Shown: piece by piece, positions 26,201 to 35,854 of the stretch | Layout of the letters: every line of letters starts with the position of its first letter | How positions within the stretch are numbered: position 1 is the first letter of the stretch | Assembly (NCBI GenBank): GCA_019636835.1 | Contig: JAHBWU010000004.1 | Location: 40,017 to 104,016 of the forward strand | Length of the DNA stretch: 64,000 nucleotides | Direction: 5' to 3' | From: Nitrospira sp. | GTDB lineage: Bacteria; Nitrospirota; Nitrospiria; Nitrospirales; Nitrospiraceae | Made by a program: the position numbers and the translations under genes | The notes under the pieces: generated by a model | What the model was told of the DNA's origin: nothing | Databases searched by the model: none | The model's input: only the letters and a program-made list of their open reading frames with translations

Positions 26201-28463
26201 TAATTTCATTCCCCTGGTGGAACCAGGTCGTCGTCACGGTTTTGTCGGCATCCGTGGCCCCCGGACTGGTCACGATCGCTGTCTTGAAGCCCCGAAAGTC
26301 TCGCTCGGCGACATGACGAAATCCTCCGGAATAGGTATAGGTGATCGTAGAGATATTTCCATTGCCATCAGTGGTCGTCAGACTGCTGACGGTTTGCATT
26401 GAAGCGGGTAATAGCGTATTCGTGTACTGCGTGGACGGAGTGTATGTGATGGTCGTTGTGCTGCCGACGCCGTTGGTGATCGACACCAAGAGGTCAGGGA
26501 GTACGACTGTATTGCCGGAACGTGCGATTTGGACTTGTCCGCTGTTGACACAATACAGATCCTGCTTGGCATCTCCGTTGAAATCCCCCGCGCCGAAGTT
26601 TCCTGTTGCACACCAACCACTCATCCACACACCCTGATCCACAAACGAGATGCCGGTCGACAACGCAATCGACGTGGTGCCGTCGGTTGGATGGCAATAG
26701 ACATCGGATTTCCCGTCGCCGTTGAAGTCAGCTACCCCAAACTTTCCACTGCTGCACCAGCTCGCTTGCCATGAGCTGGGAGTCGTGAACGCGCTGCCCG
26801 TGGACAGCGTCACCAGGGTGCTTCCATTGGTTGCATGGCAGGAGAGATCCGACTTGCCATCCCCATTAAAATCTCCTAAGTCCACAGTCCCATTGCTGCA
26901 CCAATTTCCCAACGACGGTCCGGCGGTCACGCCGCTCCCCGTGGAGAGCAGCACGGTCGTGGAGGTATTGGGGATATGGCACCAGGCATCCTGCTTCGCA
27001 TCTCCGTTGAACTCTCCTGCTCTTCGGGTCCCACCGGAACATGGAAGCACGACCAATGTCCCTGTTCCATCTATTGGGAATTCGGTTCCCGTGGAAGCCA
27101 CCACGCTTGTACCGCCAGGGGTGGTGGGATGCGTGTTCCAGAGCAGCCATAAATCGTGTTTGCCATCGCCATTAAAGTCTAATGATGAGGAGATACCAGT
27201 TGTGCCATTCCACCACCCCCCAAGGCTCCCAGCTAACGAGCCACCCGGTCCATTCCCTGTCCAACGTGAGAATGTATAACTGCCGCCTGCCGTTGACGGA
27301 GCCACATGCCACCAAGACATGGGAGCGCCCTGGGCTCCCCAGTAACCAAGCTGCACGCACCAGAGATCTTGCCGCCCATCCCCGGTGAAATCAGCGGGCG
27401 GCAAGGGCGCATACGTGGAACAGGTAGCGGATGTCGCGGTAAACCCACCATTCCCATTTGAACGAGCCAGGGATTGTGTACTCCCGGACGGACACCAGAG
27501 ATCCTGTATTCCATCCCCATTGAGATCGACGGGAAGATACGCCGCTCCTCCGATACACCAGCCGGTTACCCAAGCTGCTCCATCGGTAAAACTCGTTGGT
27601 CCACTTTGATAGCCAAGTGAGACGGCGGGTAAGGCCGTACCCCCGGTCACCGCACCCGTACCAGAGTCGACGGATGCGTTGTTACCAACTTGCTGAAGGG
27701 TGGTGAGTAACGAATGAGAAGTATTCGTATTTGCACTGTACCCCAGCTTATAGACTCGCACGAGCGCACCATTGCTGCGTTCCTCAATGGTCCTCAGACG
27801 CTTGCCGGTTGTGACAGCGAAGTGTGTGAGGTACATTGTCACCGCCGGAACATCCACCGGCGTTTCAAGATAAAATTTGATGATCGTGGTTGGAGCAATC
27901 GTGCTGCCACTTTCTAAACCATTGGTCGTATACCCGGCATAACGAATTTCCGACAGATACCCTTGCCCTTGGTCAATGACATACGCCATCTTCATGTAGT
28001 TGCCGTCTCGGTCTACGACCCAGTCCAAGCTCCATTTGAAGATTTTGTTGGCATCCGCGGGGTCGGCAATGCGTGAGGCCGCGGTTTGGCCAAATAAATA
28101 CCGTTTACCCTCCTTGTCGGTCATTTCCCAGTAGGGTCTCCCATCTGCCGCCGTCAGCTTACGCAGACGTTGGAAACTGTTTTCTATTTTTGCGCGATAT
28201 TCCCCGCCCCCCACGGACACGAGATCCATCGAGACTCCTGACAGGGTCACTGTATAGTCGTCAGCACTATAATCGATCCCGAAACGCCTCTGACGCTCGA
28301 TCGTGCCCAGTTCCAATTTCCAACCCATGCCGAGCCAACCATTGCCGTTCCTGCTTGCATAGATGAGCTTTAAATCCGGCTGCATGGCATTCCGCCCGGG
28401 AGGGATTTCAATCGGAATACCACCGGTCAATGTCCCGGTAAACAGATCGGGTTGCAGTGACAC
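23256..28463 (-). CDS. Giant SpvB/FG-GAP/RHS-repeat protein (polymorphic toxin core)
   Basis: A 1735-residue open frame. The N-terminus (VSLQPDLFTGTLTGGIPIEI) is the SpvB/TcB type. Residues about 300-640 hold at least six FG-GAP/VCBS-like calcium-loop repeats (DLNGDGIQDLWC, DFNGDGKSDLSCH, DFNGDAKQDLYC). From about residue 900 come many YD/RHS repeats (YDALGRKTKTTAPDG, YDGLGRLKEVTYPT), which in known TcC/Rhs structures form a shell around a C-terminal toxin. The frame has no good start: a well-formed signal-peptide ORF sits upstream in another frame, and the core end is frameshifted. Expression of a full toxin therefore depends on whether the frameshifts are real. It would be a secreted or surface toxin-delivery protein. 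Confidence 0.88.
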   Translation of the reverse strand: MSLQPDLFTGTLTGGIPIEIPPGRNAMQPDLKLIYASRNGNGWLGMGWKLELGTIERQRRFGIDYSADDYTVTLSGVSMDLVSVGGGEYRAKIENSFQRLRKLTAADGRPYWEMTDKEGKRYLFGQTAASRIADPADANKIFKWSLDWVVDRDGNYMKMAYVIDQGQGYLSEIRYAGYTTNGLESGSTIAPTTIIKFYLETPVDVPAVTMYLTHFAVTTGKRLRTIEERSNGALVRVYKLGYSANTNTSHSLLTTLQQVGNNASVDSGTGAVTGGTALPAVSLGYQSGPTSFTDGAAWVTGWCIGGAAYLPVDLNGDGIQDLWCPSGSTQSLARSNGNGGFTATSATCSTYAPLPPADFTGDGRQDLWCVQLGYWGAQGAPMSWWHVAPSTAGGSYTFSRWTGNGPGGSLAGSLGGWWNGTTGISSSLDFNGDGKHDLWLLWNTHPTTPGGTSVVASTGTEFPIDGTGTLVVLPCSGGTRRAGEFNGDAKQDAWCHIPNTSTTVLLSTGSGVTAGPSLGNWCSNGTVDLGDFNGDGKSDLSCHATNGSTLVTLSTGSAFTTPSSWQASWCSSGKFGVADFNGDGKSDVYCHPTDGTTSIALSTGISFVDQGVWMSGWCATGNFGAGDFNGDAKQDLYCVNSGQVQIARSGNTVVLPDLLVSITNGVGSTTTITYTPSTQYTNTLLPASMQTVSSLTTTDGNGNISTITYTYSGGFRHVAERDFRGFKTAIVTSPGATDADKTVTTTWFHQGNEITPIDTEDPRLANGYMKGKPYRVEVRKKNDANFLYAKTETTYLADQIGTNTTAPWFTPPAQVDNFICEGVPPCTIPTMRVTFAPTDYDAYGNVLKESHHGDVNVTGDEKTIQREFVPPNTTDHVVSALKRETVYKGISVAVADRLAETLFYYDGTGTGACTATPTGSNTAVTKGKLTKIERWLNGGTNPISGMEYDPTTGVLLCSRDPLGNKTTLTYDPTKTFVLTSTNQLGHVTTTVYSGVNGVAIDPATGFYGTVKTVTDPNGRVTSHEYDALGRKTKTTAPDGLVTTVTYPTLAEYGVIGTQKISTTTSGASLPAALTSSIFFDGLGRTIKEEGSGPNSTTLVTETQYDVKGQMFRTSLPYFKTTESVTGRWRTMTYDALGRVTQVIHPDTLSGTQLTSKSCYAPFVTVTLDPSGARKRETKDAYGRVVKIEEYSTTTSICDTSIGTPYAATTYTYDLLDNLTKVVDTLGNRTTMRYDSLSRKIAMSDPDMSTNGTSTCGDLTTLSPAGSYPWYAVPCWNYQYDAAGNLTRQTDAKNQHLWFRYDGLNRRTQKDYTTQKAAGSGDVRYIYDDTVTTFNRKGRLKQTIDAATNVTFEYDALGRISKSTRVLDGTTYVTTSAYDGLGRLKEVTYPTSPTKTVEYLYTGPVLDKVQDKAGSGTTIYATYGNYTSQGQAQTITFGNGVVTTSTFADPAHPSCVPANSFKLCTLKTQKGTNPLYQDFSYTFTADGNVDLIADPINGNQDFGYDALDRLTTATGPYGTGGATDTITYGYNQIGNILANSQLTGGTFTYPSSGAGVVRPHAVQVAGPYQYSYDNNGNQTGITSTLGDYSSSTTFNVDNRLTSAVTTFGSTTINSTFVYDGEGSRVKKIVGTTTTRYINKFYECDTTGSTTSCSRFIWGDNTRVATVATNGTTHYWHGDHLDSSSVITTSTGAKAQALTYSPFGGPRTNQSFTTPAVDVPYKYTGKEFDYSTDFLLL
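23272..23419. repeat. 148-bp perfect direct repeat, copy 2 (RHS core)
   Basis: Partner of 21527-21674. It lies within the conserved RHS core immediately before the frameshifted end. Recombination between the copies would remove the toxin tip and immunity genes between them. Confidence 0.85.
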
Positions 28464-28588
28464 CGGAACATGAGTGAGCGGTTATCCTCGTCGATTTCGT
28501 AGGCGTGGATGAAAGTGGGGAAGATCGGCAGAAGCGCGAGACCAACCGCAAGTAATGAAAACCACGGCCTGCACAGCAAGCGTCTCAT
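28427..28588 (-). pseudogene. Out-of-frame signal peptide of the RHS gene
   Basis: A 53-residue frame with a perfect GAGGAGG ribosome-binding site eight bases before its ATG. It encodes a classic Sec signal, MRRLLCRPWFSLLAVGLALL, followed by FIHAYEIDEDNRS, then runs out of frame and stops. The RHS frame resumes as PLTHVPVSLQPDLFTG just after an in-frame TAA, so adding one base near 28470 would fuse signal and RHS body into one secreted protein. This is the likely true start of the RHS gene. Confidence 0.8.
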
Positions 28589-28753
28589 CGCATCCTCCTC
28601 ATCGAAGTAGCTGGAGTGGCGTTCGAGACGCTCGTTGTTGTCGTTCCGCTACAACATTTACGTCACTGGCTCCATGCAAATGTAGCAGGCAATATGAGGA
28701 TGGCAAGTTTTCACTCCATCCAGTTCAAATCAGGAAGGTGTAGCTGAAAGGAG

Positions 28754-29875
28754 TCAGGAAGCAGTTGGAGACTTATCGGGAGGACTTGCGGGCACGATCG
28801 GTGGCTTGAGGTGGTACTCCTCTCGGTAGATCTGTACGGCGGTCATCAACAAACTGATGAGTATCGGACCGACGAAGAGACCGAGCAACCCATACAGCGC
28901 CAACCCACCCAACACACTCAGTACAAGGGGCAACACAGGAATCTGCACATCGTGGCCGATCAACCAAGGCCGCAGAAACTGATCCACCATCGAGACGACG
29001 CCGATGCCCCAGACCAGCATGGCAAGCGCTTTTCCGGTCGCCCCCATCCAGAACAGGTAGCAGACCACAGGCCCCCATACCAGCGCGGTCCCACTGAATG
29101 GGATCGGCGCCAATACGATCGTCAAAGCCGTGAGTCCCACCGGAAACGGCACATCGAGCGCCACGTAGGCCATCCCTGCCAGGAGACCTTGAACGATCGC
29201 CGTGACCAGCATCCCTTTCACCACAGCCCGAATGGTTTGAGCCAACCGAGTCATGATTTTGGACTTGTGTGACTCTTCCATTGGAATCAAATCGTATAAG
29301 ACAGCGAGCCACTGTCGGCCATCCGTGAAGAGAAAAAACAGCACCAACAGCATAATGAAGAAATCCGTCACGAGCGCGAAGGTGTTCTTCAGCAAGTCTC
29401 CCATTCCGCCGACGAGAAATTGACTGAGTTCCTTCACGCCGGTCATCAACGACTGCTCCAAGGAAAGCGCAGGTGTGCTGGTACCGGACACCGCTGACTT
29501 CAACCAACCGGTCAACCAACCGCCGATGTAGGGAACCGCCGCCACTTGATCCGGCAGACGTTGGAGCCCGCCGGCTGAAATCCATAATCGGATTTCCTGT
29601 TCCGCTGCTTCGGCTTCCCGTATCAACATCATCCCCATCGCAACCAAGGGAACGACCACAATCCCCAACGCCCCGACGGTCAACAGGCCGGCAGAGAGTG
29701 CGTCTTTGCCACCGAACAGTTTCGTCAAACGAACATGGAGAGGAAATGCCCAATGGGCCAACAGGCCGGCCCACAAGGCTGAGAACAGGAACGGCTTGAA
29801 CATCAGCCCAATTTGGTAAAGGAGCAACACCAGGAGGGAAAAGAACACGATGGAAAAGACCTGTTGTCGAGTCAT
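28754..29875 (-). CDS. AI-2E family transporter (PerM/YdiK-like)
   Basis: A 373-residue polytopic membrane protein of PF01594. The N-terminal hairpin of helices (SIVFFSLLVLLLYQIGLMFKP), a long soluble middle segment, and the C-terminal helix group with PIPFSGTALVWGPVVCYLFW and GLLGLFVGPILISLL are typical. Despite the family name, substrates vary (small solutes, sodium/proton exchange, export); none can be inferred here. It is transcribed toward the RHS gene and ends 165 bp before its signal-peptide start. Confidence 0.88.
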   Translation of the reverse strand: MTRQQVFSIVFFSLLVLLLYQIGLMFKPFLFSALWAGLLAHWAFPLHVRLTKLFGGKDALSAGLLTVGALGIVVVPLVAMGMMLIREAEAAEQEIRLWISAGGLQRLPDQVAAVPYIGGWLTGWLKSAVSGTSTPALSLEQSLMTGVKELSQFLVGGMGDLLKNTFALVTDFFIMLLVLFFLFTDGRQWLAVLYDLIPMEESHKSKIMTRLAQTIRAVVKGMLVTAIVQGLLAGMAYVALDVPFPVGLTALTIVLAPIPFSGTALVWGPVVCYLFWMGATGKALAMLVWGIGVVSMVDQFLRPWLIGHDVQIPVLPLVLSVLGGLALYGLLGLFVGPILISLLMTAVQIYREEYHLKPPIVPASPPDKSPTAS

Positions 29876-30011
29876 GGAAGATCTCTGAATCTCTTGAAGA
29901 GGTATCGATTAAATAGCAGATCCGAGGGTGTCTGTCACGGCAGGAAAGAATGGTATGGAAGGAGCGAGATCTTCCCAGGTAGGATAAGACCGAGAGTAGA
30001 GGCGGGTTAGC

Positions 30012-30455
30012 TTACAAGTCGGGGTCTCTTCCGATCAGCGCAACCGCTTTCCCACGATGCGCATTCATGTCACGAACGTTATTTGGCAACCGAGACGCTT
30101 CTTCTGGCCAGGCCGTCACTCCCATGTCGCTCACACCCTGAAATTTGGCCCCCTCCTCCATCAACATCGTAGGACAATGCACTTCACCGATCAGAATCGC
30201 AGTTTTGAGGAGTTGGACTTTTCCGGTTGCCGTGACCGTGGCTTTGATACGTCCACTGCTGATCAGTGAGTCGGCATGGATGGCTCCCTTCACAACTCCG
30301 TCTTCCCCGACAATGACTTCTCCCTTCGTGTGCACATCACCTTCGAGACGCCCATCGATTCGCACGGTACCGTCGACTTTGATTTCACCTCTCAGTTCGA
30401 CACCTTTCGCCAACAGCGTAATATTACCATCGTCTACATACCCGGTCTTTTTCAT
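30012..30455 (-). CDS. Bactofilin
   Basis: 147 residues from the ATG at 30455, which has GAGGAG upstream; the longer frame to 30554 has no such site. The DUF583 bactofilin beta-helix core is clear from regular repeats: GVELRGEIKVDGTVRIDGRL, then EGDVHTKGEVIVGEDGVV, then KGAIHADSLISSGRIKAT. Bactofilins polymerise into filaments that position cell-wall enzymes or shape-forming machinery. It lies 105 bp after a class A penicillin-binding protein on the same strand, which supports a link to peptidoglycan synthesis. Confidence 0.92.
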   Translation of the reverse strand: MKKTGYVDDGNITLLAKGVELRGEIKVDGTVRIDGRLEGDVHTKGEVIVGEDGVVKGAIHADSLISSGRIKATVTATGKVQLLKTAILIGEVHCPTMLMEEGAKFQGVSDMGVTAWPEEASRLPNNVRDMNAHRGKAVALIGRDPDL

Positions 30456-30560
30456 GGAGACTCCTCGATGCAGGCCAACCTTCCACCAGGTTACCTTAGG
30501 ACCGGGGATACGCCTAACAGTTTGTAGAATCCAGCATCCCTGACTGACCTCCAACTTATT

Positions 30561-32873
30561 CTATTGCGGCAAACCAAACGTCTCCTTCAGCCGTTCCCAG
30601 AATCCCCCTCCGTGAACTTCGCAGTAGGCTGTCGGCTCAGTCCCTGCGATAAAGAACTCAAACGTTTTCTCCGGGCATTGCGAGGTCGCGAGTTGTCCGC
30701 TTTTGGGGTCGACCCTCCGCCGGGCAATCCCAACCGGCATGTCGAAATCCGGAGGATCCCGTGGGATGAGCCGAACCGCCAATTCACTCCATATTGGAAG
30801 GGCTGCCTGTGCGCCGGTCAATTTGATGGGGCGCTCATCATCAAAACCGACCCAAACACCGATCGCAATATTCGGGGTATATCCTATGAACCAGGCGTCT
30901 CGATACCCATCGGTCGTCCCAGTCTTGCCTGCCACCGGCCCTCGCACCCCTAACGCTCGAGCCCTGGACCCCGTGCCTCGATCCATCACCCCTTTCAACA
31001 CCGATGTAATGAGAAACGCGCCTTGTGGGGTGGCGGCCTGACGCCGATCGAGGGGAGGACTCCAAATGGTCTCCCTTCCTTCACGTACCATGTTGGACAA
31101 CGCGACCGGATGGATGGCGACGCCTCCATTGGCGAGCCCGGCATAAGCGGACGTAATCTGAAGCAATGAAACCGAGGAACTACCCAGCGCCAAGGACAAA
31201 TTATCCGCCAACGGTGTGGTTATTCCGAACGCGTGCAGCAGACTCGTGAGCGCCGTAATTCCAGTTCGGTGTACGGTCCGAACCGCAGGAACGTTCAAGG
31301 ACTGCTCAAGTGCCGTTCGGACCGTCACTTGCCCTCTGTACTGTCGATCGTAATTCTGAGGCGACCAGGATCCTGTGCCGGACTCTAATGTCACCGGCTC
31401 ATCCATGAGTAATGTCGCCGGCGTCAGCCCGGTCATACCTTGGTCACGTGCCGCCTCAAATCCAACAAGGTACACAAACGGCTTGAAGAGAGACCCCGCC
31501 GATCGATGCGCTTGCACCGCACGGTTGAACTGACTTAGGCGATAGTTACGACCACCGACCATCGCCAGCACGTGGCCGGTCTTCACATCCAATACGACCG
31601 CGGCACCCTGAAGTGGCGGCTCGACTCCGGCCAGCGCCGGATAGCGCTTTTCAAGTTTCGTCAATCCTTCCTGTAGTACTTGAGCGACGATTCGCTGGAC
31701 TCTGGGATCAAGGGTCGAATAAATTCGCGCGCCGTCCGGTATTTCCATTCCTATCCCCTGCTCGATTTCTCTGAGCAAGTGATCGACAAAGTACGGCGCA
31801 TCGGTGAGGACATCTTGATTCAGCATGACTTTCACCGGCTGGTTCATGGCTCGAGCCACGGCGTCCTCCGTCAAAATTCCCTCATCCCCCAGACGTCGAA
31901 GCACCACATTTCGACGCCTCGTTGCATACTCAACGTCTTTTACAGGGGAATAGGTATTGGGCCCCTTGATTAATCCGACGATCAGCGCGATTTCATCGAT
32001 CGACAGTTCGTCAAGATTCTTACTGAAGTAGCGATGAGCGGCTTCTCCCACACCGTAGATCGAAACTGGTCCGGCTTGGCCGAGATAGATCTCGTTCAAA
32101 TAGCTTTCTAGGATTTCTTCTTTCCGGTACTTGAACTCGAGCGCCATCGCAGCCATTAATTCCCTGAGTTTCCGCCCGATAGTTCGCTTCGGAGAATAGT
32201 AGAGGTTCTTGGCCAATTGCTGGGTGATCGTGCTGCCTCCCTGTACGACTCCGCCACGAGTCATGTTGATCCAAAGTGCTCGGCCGATTGCGATAGGGTC
32301 AACCCCGAAATGAGAGAAAAATCGACGATCCTCGATAGTCAGCAGCGTCTTGATCAGAGAGGGAGGCACATGGTCCAGTGGAATCCATTCCCGAACCTGC
32401 CTGGAGCCGGAGCGCATCCCGCTGATCAACACCGGTTCCAGAGAGACCAAGGAAAGCGGTTGTCCATCGGACACTGACAACACTTCGGTGATGATGCCGT
32501 TCACCAGGATCAACCGGACTGATCGTGCTGGAAGTCGGTTCTCCTCCTGAGCATGCAGAAAGATCTCAATGGAGTCCTTTGTGGCGAAATACTCGCCTGC
32601 CACCCGCGGTGCCGCAGCGACCGGCCTGTACTCCAACCGCTGCAGATGGTCGAGCAATCCCGAATCTACAGCATGGAGCCCCGGCGCGAGAAAAAACGAG
32701 GCGCCATAGATCAGCAGTGGTGGATGCTCGTCGCTTTTTGGCAGAGCCAAACTGGTTGAAAGAAAGGCTCCATACCCGCCCACTAGAGCTAACGTCACTC
32801 CAAATACTATAAGGAACGGAATGAGGAGGCGCCTCGCTAATGAGGTGGCCCGAGGTGACGTTTGAGCCGACAT
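30561..32873 (-). CDS. mrcB: Bifunctional class A penicillin-binding protein (PBP1b-like)
   Basis: 770 residues with one N-terminal membrane helix (about 15-38). A UB2H-like domain (about 66-150) follows, marking the PBP1b rather than PBP1a type and normally docking an outer-membrane activator. The glycosyltransferase domain (GT51) has the catalytic Glu181 in TIEDRRFFSHFG and the QGGSTITQQLAKN motif. The transpeptidase domain has Ser461 in SLFK, the SLN motif at 525-527 and the KTGTT box from Lys650. It polymerises and cross-links peptidoglycan. All active-site motifs are intact. Confidence 0.94.
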   Translation of the reverse strand: MSAQTSPRATSLARRLLIPFLIVFGVTLALVGGYGAFLSTSLALPKSDEHPPLLIYGASFFLAPGLHAVDSGLLDHLQRLEYRPVAAAPRVAGEYFATKDSIEIFLHAQEENRLPARSVRLILVNGIITEVLSVSDGQPLSLVSLEPVLISGMRSGSRQVREWIPLDHVPPSLIKTLLTIEDRRFFSHFGVDPIAIGRALWINMTRGGVVQGGSTITQQLAKNLYYSPKRTIGRKLRELMAAMALEFKYRKEEILESYLNEIYLGQAGPVSIYGVGEAAHRYFSKNLDELSIDEIALIVGLIKGPNTYSPVKDVEYATRRRNVVLRRLGDEGILTEDAVARAMNQPVKVMLNQDVLTDAPYFVDHLLREIEQGIGMEIPDGARIYSTLDPRVQRIVAQVLQEGLTKLEKRYPALAGVEPPLQGAAVVLDVKTGHVLAMVGGRNYRLSQFNRAVQAHRSAGSLFKPFVYLVGFEAARDQGMTGLTPATLLMDEPVTLESGTGSWSPQNYDRQYRGQVTVRTALEQSLNVPAVRTVHRTGITALTSLLHAFGITTPLADNLSLALGSSSVSLLQITSAYAGLANGGVAIHPVALSNMVREGRETIWSPPLDRRQAATPQGAFLITSVLKGVMDRGTGSRARALGVRGPVAGKTGTTDGYRDAWFIGYTPNIAIGVWVGFDDERPIKLTGAQAALPIWSELAVRLIPRDPPDFDMPVGIARRRVDPKSGQLATSQCPEKTFEFFIAGTEPTAYCEVHGGGFWERLKETFGLPQ

Positions 32874-33113
32874 GGTCTCAGCTTACCCTGTATCTTCAGA
32901 CAAAGGAACTGTGCGAAATGTATCTCTAGGAAATGCGCATCCCAGGGGATCTGTTCAGGCTGTCGCCGTGTTAACAGAAGTAGTAATCGAATGCAGCCCG
33001 GAACAAAGAGATTGGCGGTCAACATGACAGGTTAACGAGCACCGTGGTCAGGATTTTTATATAGATTCACCTTCGAAGTACGGGTTGCGGCTTTAGGCAG
33101 GGCTTCGTTTGTT

Positions 33114-35600
33114 TTAGGCGGAGCCTTTACGCTCCGATTCATCTTGCAACGAACGCCTATCGTCCTCGCTCGAGAGTTCAGACTTCGCATCCGACGAAGT
33201 TCCTTCAGCATGACCGCGAGGTCGCCTAATGTTAGCAATCATCTTTTCTTTGTTCCCAACAGCTCCCTGTAGGGCAACCCCTGCTAACCCTATCGTGATT
33301 GCTGCGCTGATGGCACTCTCACTTGTACGGTCTGGCTGTTGGAAATCTAGGTGATCCGATGCAAGCGAAGTGGAGTCTCCATGATCTTGCGCTGTAATCT
33401 TTCCTTTGGTCCTATTCTCACTGACGGTAGCAGGTAACAACTCCTTTTCTTCCGCAGTTGACTCCGCTATCTCAAGGACTTCTTCTCGAACGACTGCTAG
33501 ACGATTTTCTCCAGGGTTGGCTGTATCCATGAGCGGGCGAGTGTCAGTCGTTATTTCAATTCCCTTCCGAAGATCTTCTGGCAGTAGGAATTCAGCCTTG
33601 CCGGTCTCGCTCGATACATCCGGTAAGGAAGACAAGGCCGTGCCATTCTCATTGGTGCCAATCGAATGATTTGTCCCAGAAGAGCCGAACATGTTTGGCA
33701 GCAGCTCATTCGCATCGGTGAGAGTGATAGTAAAAGATTTGTCGTAGGTCAACCCACCTGCATCCATGACCCTGACAGTGATCATATGGCTCGTCGCCGC
33801 TTCGTAGTTCAGCAAGCTGCCGTTCGCCACGGTGAGGACGCCGGTGGTGCGGTTGATCGCAAACCGCCCGCCCGCTGTATTGGTCAAGGTGTAGGTCTGC
33901 CGGTCACCTCGGTCCGGGTCGGTCCCGGTCACTCTCCCCACCACGGTCCCATTCGCCGCGTGCTCCGCCACGGTATTGGCCGATAAACTCAGGTCCGTCG
34001 GGGTTTCATTCGTATTGGTTACTCTCACGGAAATGGACTGGGTATCGGTGCCGCCCTGCCCATCGGAGGCCTGAACTGTCACGTCATATCTGTTATTGCC
34101 GCCGGTGTCGGTCGGGGCTTCATAGTTCGGGGCCGATACGAAGTTTAATTGCCCAGTGCTGTCGTTGATCGTGAATTTGGCGGCGTCGGCTCCGCCGACG
34201 ATCGAATAGGTAAGTGTCTGTCCCGCATCCGCGTCAGTGGATGCAACGGTGGTGACCGTCGTGCTGTTTTCCGCCACGTTGATCGAAGCAGTAGCGCCAC
34301 CTCCATTGCTCCTGATAATGGGGGCACTATTCGGGATGCTATAGCTGACCTGTACATTGTCGATGTACAAGCGATCGCTGCCTCCTCTCCCAGTCACTAT
34401 GAATTGAATGCGCGTATTCGCGGAGGCATGTCCGGAAATGTCAAAACTGGCACTCCCGTTTCCTGTATTTAATACATTTGAGAATACTCCTCCGGCGAGT
34501 GTGACGTAGGTGGCCCCTCCATCATCGGAAACTCGGACTTCGATGCGATCGGCACCGGTGAGCGTATTGTTGTAACTAAAGGTCAGTGCTGCACTGGTGG
34601 CATCGCTTAGATCGACACCCCGACTGGCTGCATTACCCACGGTATTGGTGTCGATCCGCAATTGGTTCGAAATCACTCGGACATCCCCGCCGCTCGTCCC
34701 TCCGCCACCGGCATCCGTTTCAGTCCAACTGCTGGACCATGATTGGGTCCCATCGTTGTTTCCATATGAACGAGCAGAGAATTCGTCGCGGACCGTTTCT
34801 GTTCCCAGAAACCCGGCCCAGTTCATCTGAATATTCTCGGTGAGTGCCAAATTCGTTTCGATAGCACCGGTCTGCACTTCGAACTCCCAATCTCCCCCGA
34901 GTGAGATATGCCCGGTTACATCGGTACTGGCCTGGACATCGGCTCCGGTCAGGTCGGCAAGGTATTGCACCGCATCCAGTCCTGTCTGTCCTTCCGCAAA
35001 ATTGCATCCATAGACCAAGAGATCCGCATGATCAGACAAGGCGTCGCGAATCGTAGCTAATTCGTCGGCATACTCCGTAGACATCGACTCCGCGGTGAGC
35101 CTGCCGGTGCCCAGCTGCAATTCACCGGAACTGCCATGCGAGATGAGATGGATGGCGTCGATACCACTGCGTCCGGTCAGTGACTCGGCGATTTGTCCGA
35201 TTCCATCTCGTGTGGCATCGAGTACCACTACTTCCACATTGTGCCCGATACCGGCTAGCAGCGCTTTATAGTCCGGCACGGTAGGATCAACGAAAACCAC
35301 CTCGGTTGTGGACTCACCTGGGCTATAAGTCTCAATGGCCTTGAGAAGGTCTTGCGACTCACGTTGCTCGGTCGTCTGCTCATCACCTACGGCTTCCGAC
35401 GAGACGGCAGCTTCGGCCTGTTCCTGAGCGACTTGCTCTTGATTTACTTCGGCCGCCGTTGCTGCAGCTGCGGCATCGAACATCAGTCGGGGTTCTAGCG
35501 AGAGCAGGGATGGTTTTGTCCTCGTGGTCTGAGGCGCCTTCCGAGGCGGCTCGACCTGCCTGCCCGTGGAAGTCTGTTTTGATTTCCTTCGCAAGAACAT
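33114..35600 (-). CDS. DUF4347 surface/secreted protein with cadherin-like repeats and LEPR motif
   Basis: 828 residues. The N-terminus is basic and lacks a normal Sec signal; residues 35-50 read LEPRLMFDAAAAATAA, a motif seen at the start of many huge DUF4347/adhesin proteins. DUF4347 covers about 90-265 (LDATRDGIGQIAESLTG, LISHGSSGELQLG, LLVYGCNFAEGQTG). A beta-sandwich (about 275-420) and two cadherin-like repeats (about 430-640, each with a DxDxGQ/DPDRGD-type loop) follow. A hydrophobic stretch near the C-terminus (AAITIGLAGVALQGAVG) is followed by basic residues. A strong AAGGAG precedes the ATG. It lies directly downstream of an export cassette and is its likely cargo. Confidence 0.85.
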   Translation of the reverse strand: MFLRRKSKQTSTGRQVEPPRKAPQTTRTKPSLLSLEPRLMFDAAAAATAAEVNQEQVAQEQAEAAVSSEAVGDEQTTEQRESQDLLKAIETYSPGESTTEVVFVDPTVPDYKALLAGIGHNVEVVVLDATRDGIGQIAESLTGRSGIDAIHLISHGSSGELQLGTGRLTAESMSTEYADELATIRDALSDHADLLVYGCNFAEGQTGLDAVQYLADLTGADVQASTDVTGHISLGGDWEFEVQTGAIETNLALTENIQMNWAGFLGTETVRDEFSARSYGNNDGTQSWSSSWTETDAGGGGTSGGDVRVISNQLRIDTNTVGNAASRGVDLSDATSAALTFSYNNTLTGADRIEVRVSDDGGATYVTLAGGVFSNVLNTGNGSASFDISGHASANTRIQFIVTGRGGSDRLYIDNVQVSYSIPNSAPIIRSNGGGATASINVAENSTTVTTVASTDADAGQTLTYSIVGGADAAKFTINDSTGQLNFVSAPNYEAPTDTGGNNRYDVTVQASDGQGGTDTQSISVRVTNTNETPTDLSLSANTVAEHAANGTVVGRVTGTDPDRGDRQTYTLTNTAGGRFAINRTTGVLTVANGSLLNYEAATSHMITVRVMDAGGLTYDKSFTITLTDANELLPNMFGSSGTNHSIGTNENGTALSSLPDVSSETGKAEFLLPEDLRKGIEITTDTRPLMDTANPGENRLAVVREEVLEIAESTAEEKELLPATVSENRTKGKITAQDHGDSTSLASDHLDFQQPDRTSESAISAAITIGLAGVALQGAVGNKEKMIANIRRPRGHAEGTSSDAKSELSSEDDRRSLQDESERKGSA

Positions 35601-35854
35601 ATCTACTCCTTAAATAATTGAAATAATGCGTCAAGTCTTCATCGGCTGGATGGTGCCAATGCTGAAGATCTTACGAAGCAAGACCCGGTCCAGCCATGAT
35701 CACAGTCCTGCAAGAACTGATGGCAATGGGAAGGAACCATCCCTGAAACGCATGTAGCAGCGCCGGGTGTGGTCCACTGACGGACAGTTCTTCTATTTCG
35801 GGGTATTGGACCAACCTCACGAAGCCAGTCCGAAGCTGGTGTCCAGCCGGTTGC

